From NCBI GenBank assembly GCA_026929865.2, contig CM049396.1, positions 27,174,501-27,238,500 on the forward strand: a stretch of DNA of 64,000 nucleotides, written 5' to 3'. Position numbers and translations under genes: made by a program. The notes under the pieces are model-generated. The model ran no database searches, was not told the DNA's origin, and saw nothing but the letters and a program-made list of their open reading frames with translations. This DNA is from Hyperoplus lanceolatus. Taxonomy: Eukaryota > Chordata > Actinopteri > Uranoscopiformes > Ammodytidae. This document shows positions 63,065 through 64,000 of this stretch, piece by piece; the first letter of the stretch is position 1, and each line of letters opens with the position of its first letter.

Positions 63065-64000
63065 GGTGTCCGTAGGTCGACTCCTGCCGTGTTATTGGTA
63101 CTAATGTGAGTGCTCAGAGGGGACGGTGTGGCTCCATACAGCCGCTCCGTCAGGAAAGAGAGAACCACCGGAGAGACACGTCACCAGACAATCGGCTAAC
63201 ACACGTCACTGCTCTGAGAGAGGCGCGAGGACCTTTTTACTGCTCCGGGCCGTGCAGCTGCAGGTCTCGATGGGGAGTGATCATGCATTTAACCAGATAA
63301 ACGAATACAGTTCACACGGAAAACGAACAGGTTTTTATTATTTACATCTATAGTATTTATAATGCTGCAAGACAGAGCTCTCCCATCCTCGAGAGGGCGC
63401 CCTATTTCCAGACTCATCAGTAGGCTACACACGACCCCCCCCCCCCCTTCAGTTCTATAACCACAGTAGGTAGGCTACACAAAGGCATTTATTATTGTTT
63501 ATTTAAAACAAATTAAGAATAATGTTAATAATATTTTTTTTCCTTAGCTAATGTTGCAGTAATTTGCACAAGTAGGTATCTATTTATCTATCTACAAAAC
63601 CAGATTGACTTTAAGTGGGCTATGTGCTGCTTACCATACTATCTATGTGCTTACCAGGTCACCAACAGAGTTTAACAGCAGATGTGTAGTAGGTGAAGAA
63701 CTAGGGTAGGTCTATGATTACTGAAAACACAAACTGAAAATCAACAATGCATGAACACAGGTGATGGGGGAAGGTAACAAATGATTAGTTAATTGAGTAT
63801 TTTACCTAACTATTTTTACTGGACTACATTTATTTTTGACATCAATTGTGTTACTTTCAATAGCCTACTTTAAGCTGCTTTGATGAAAATACTTCTGTTC
63901 TTTTTTAATGGACTTCAACAAAAACACTGTGTGGTCTAACAGACAGACAGGATGTAGGCCTACTTGTATTTTGCCTTTGCAAAGCAGCTTCCTGTTCATG
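63065..64000. other. sec61a 5' flank
   Basis: The first 250 bases are the likely promoter. Beyond this there is a C-tract at about 63437-63449 and AT-rich sequence. No further gene was recognised up to the window end. Confidence 0.5.
63176..63208 (-). promoter_or_regulatory. Pair of UPRE-like TGACGTGT sites in sec61a promoter
   Basis: ACACGTCA occurs at 63176-63183 and 63201-63208, so the gene strand reads TGACGTGT twice, 25 bases apart, about 110-145 bases upstream of the ATG. The core TGACGTG is that of the unfolded-protein response element bound by XBP1 and ATF6. SEC61 subunit genes are known targets of this response. Activity here is inferred. Confidence 0.5.

Overview
The window is vertebrate nuclear DNA, most likely from a teleost fish. 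The genes have many short exons with GT-AG introns. The introns are full of fish-type repeats: CR1/L2-like LINEs, hAT and Tc1/mariner-type elements, TTAA-site MITEs and long (TG)n tracts. The protein sequences match vertebrate orthologues closely. No RNA gene was recognised.

Layout from left to right. (1) 1-4195: a damaged LINE on the minus strand, followed by part of a Tc1-related repeat. (2) 4797-30625, minus strand: 60 in-frame exons (3,189 codons) of dnah1, the axonemal inner-arm dynein heavy chain. They run from the N-terminus through tail, linker, AAA1-AAA4 and stalk into AAA5; the C-terminal part lies off the left edge. (3) 31100-39284: a gene-poor spacer with low-complexity DNA. (4) 39285-43327, plus strand: a complete 10-exon netrin-4-like gene (657 codons). 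(5) 44702-45757, minus strand: chchd4 (Mia40), three exons, 163 codons, with a consensus CRE upstream. (6) 47838-63064, minus strand: a sec61a gene (Sec61 translocon alpha subunit) with 11 of the expected 12 coding exons.

Exon sums confirm the models. dnah1, netrin-4-like and chchd4 all stay in frame. The sec61a exons sum to 1,270 nt, which is not a multiple of 3. The expected protein (476 aa) needs exactly one more exon of about 161 nt, known exon 8, which encodes TM6. It is not found between exon 7 and exon 9. That interval is filled by a gag-only LTR retroelement whose two 540-bp repeats look identical by eye. This is the most notable observation in the window: a real exon loss, a non-functional copy, a structural allele, or an assembly error.

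The genes do not form an operon-like unit. DNAH1 acts in cilia and flagella, netrin-4-like is secreted to the basement membrane, CHCHD4 acts in the mitochondrial intermembrane space and SEC61A in the ER membrane. From established knowledge, human DNAH1, CHCHD4 and SEC61A1 are all on chromosome 3, so the neighbourhood probably reflects old synteny. Exon limits were read by eye from splice sites and reading frame and may be off by a base.
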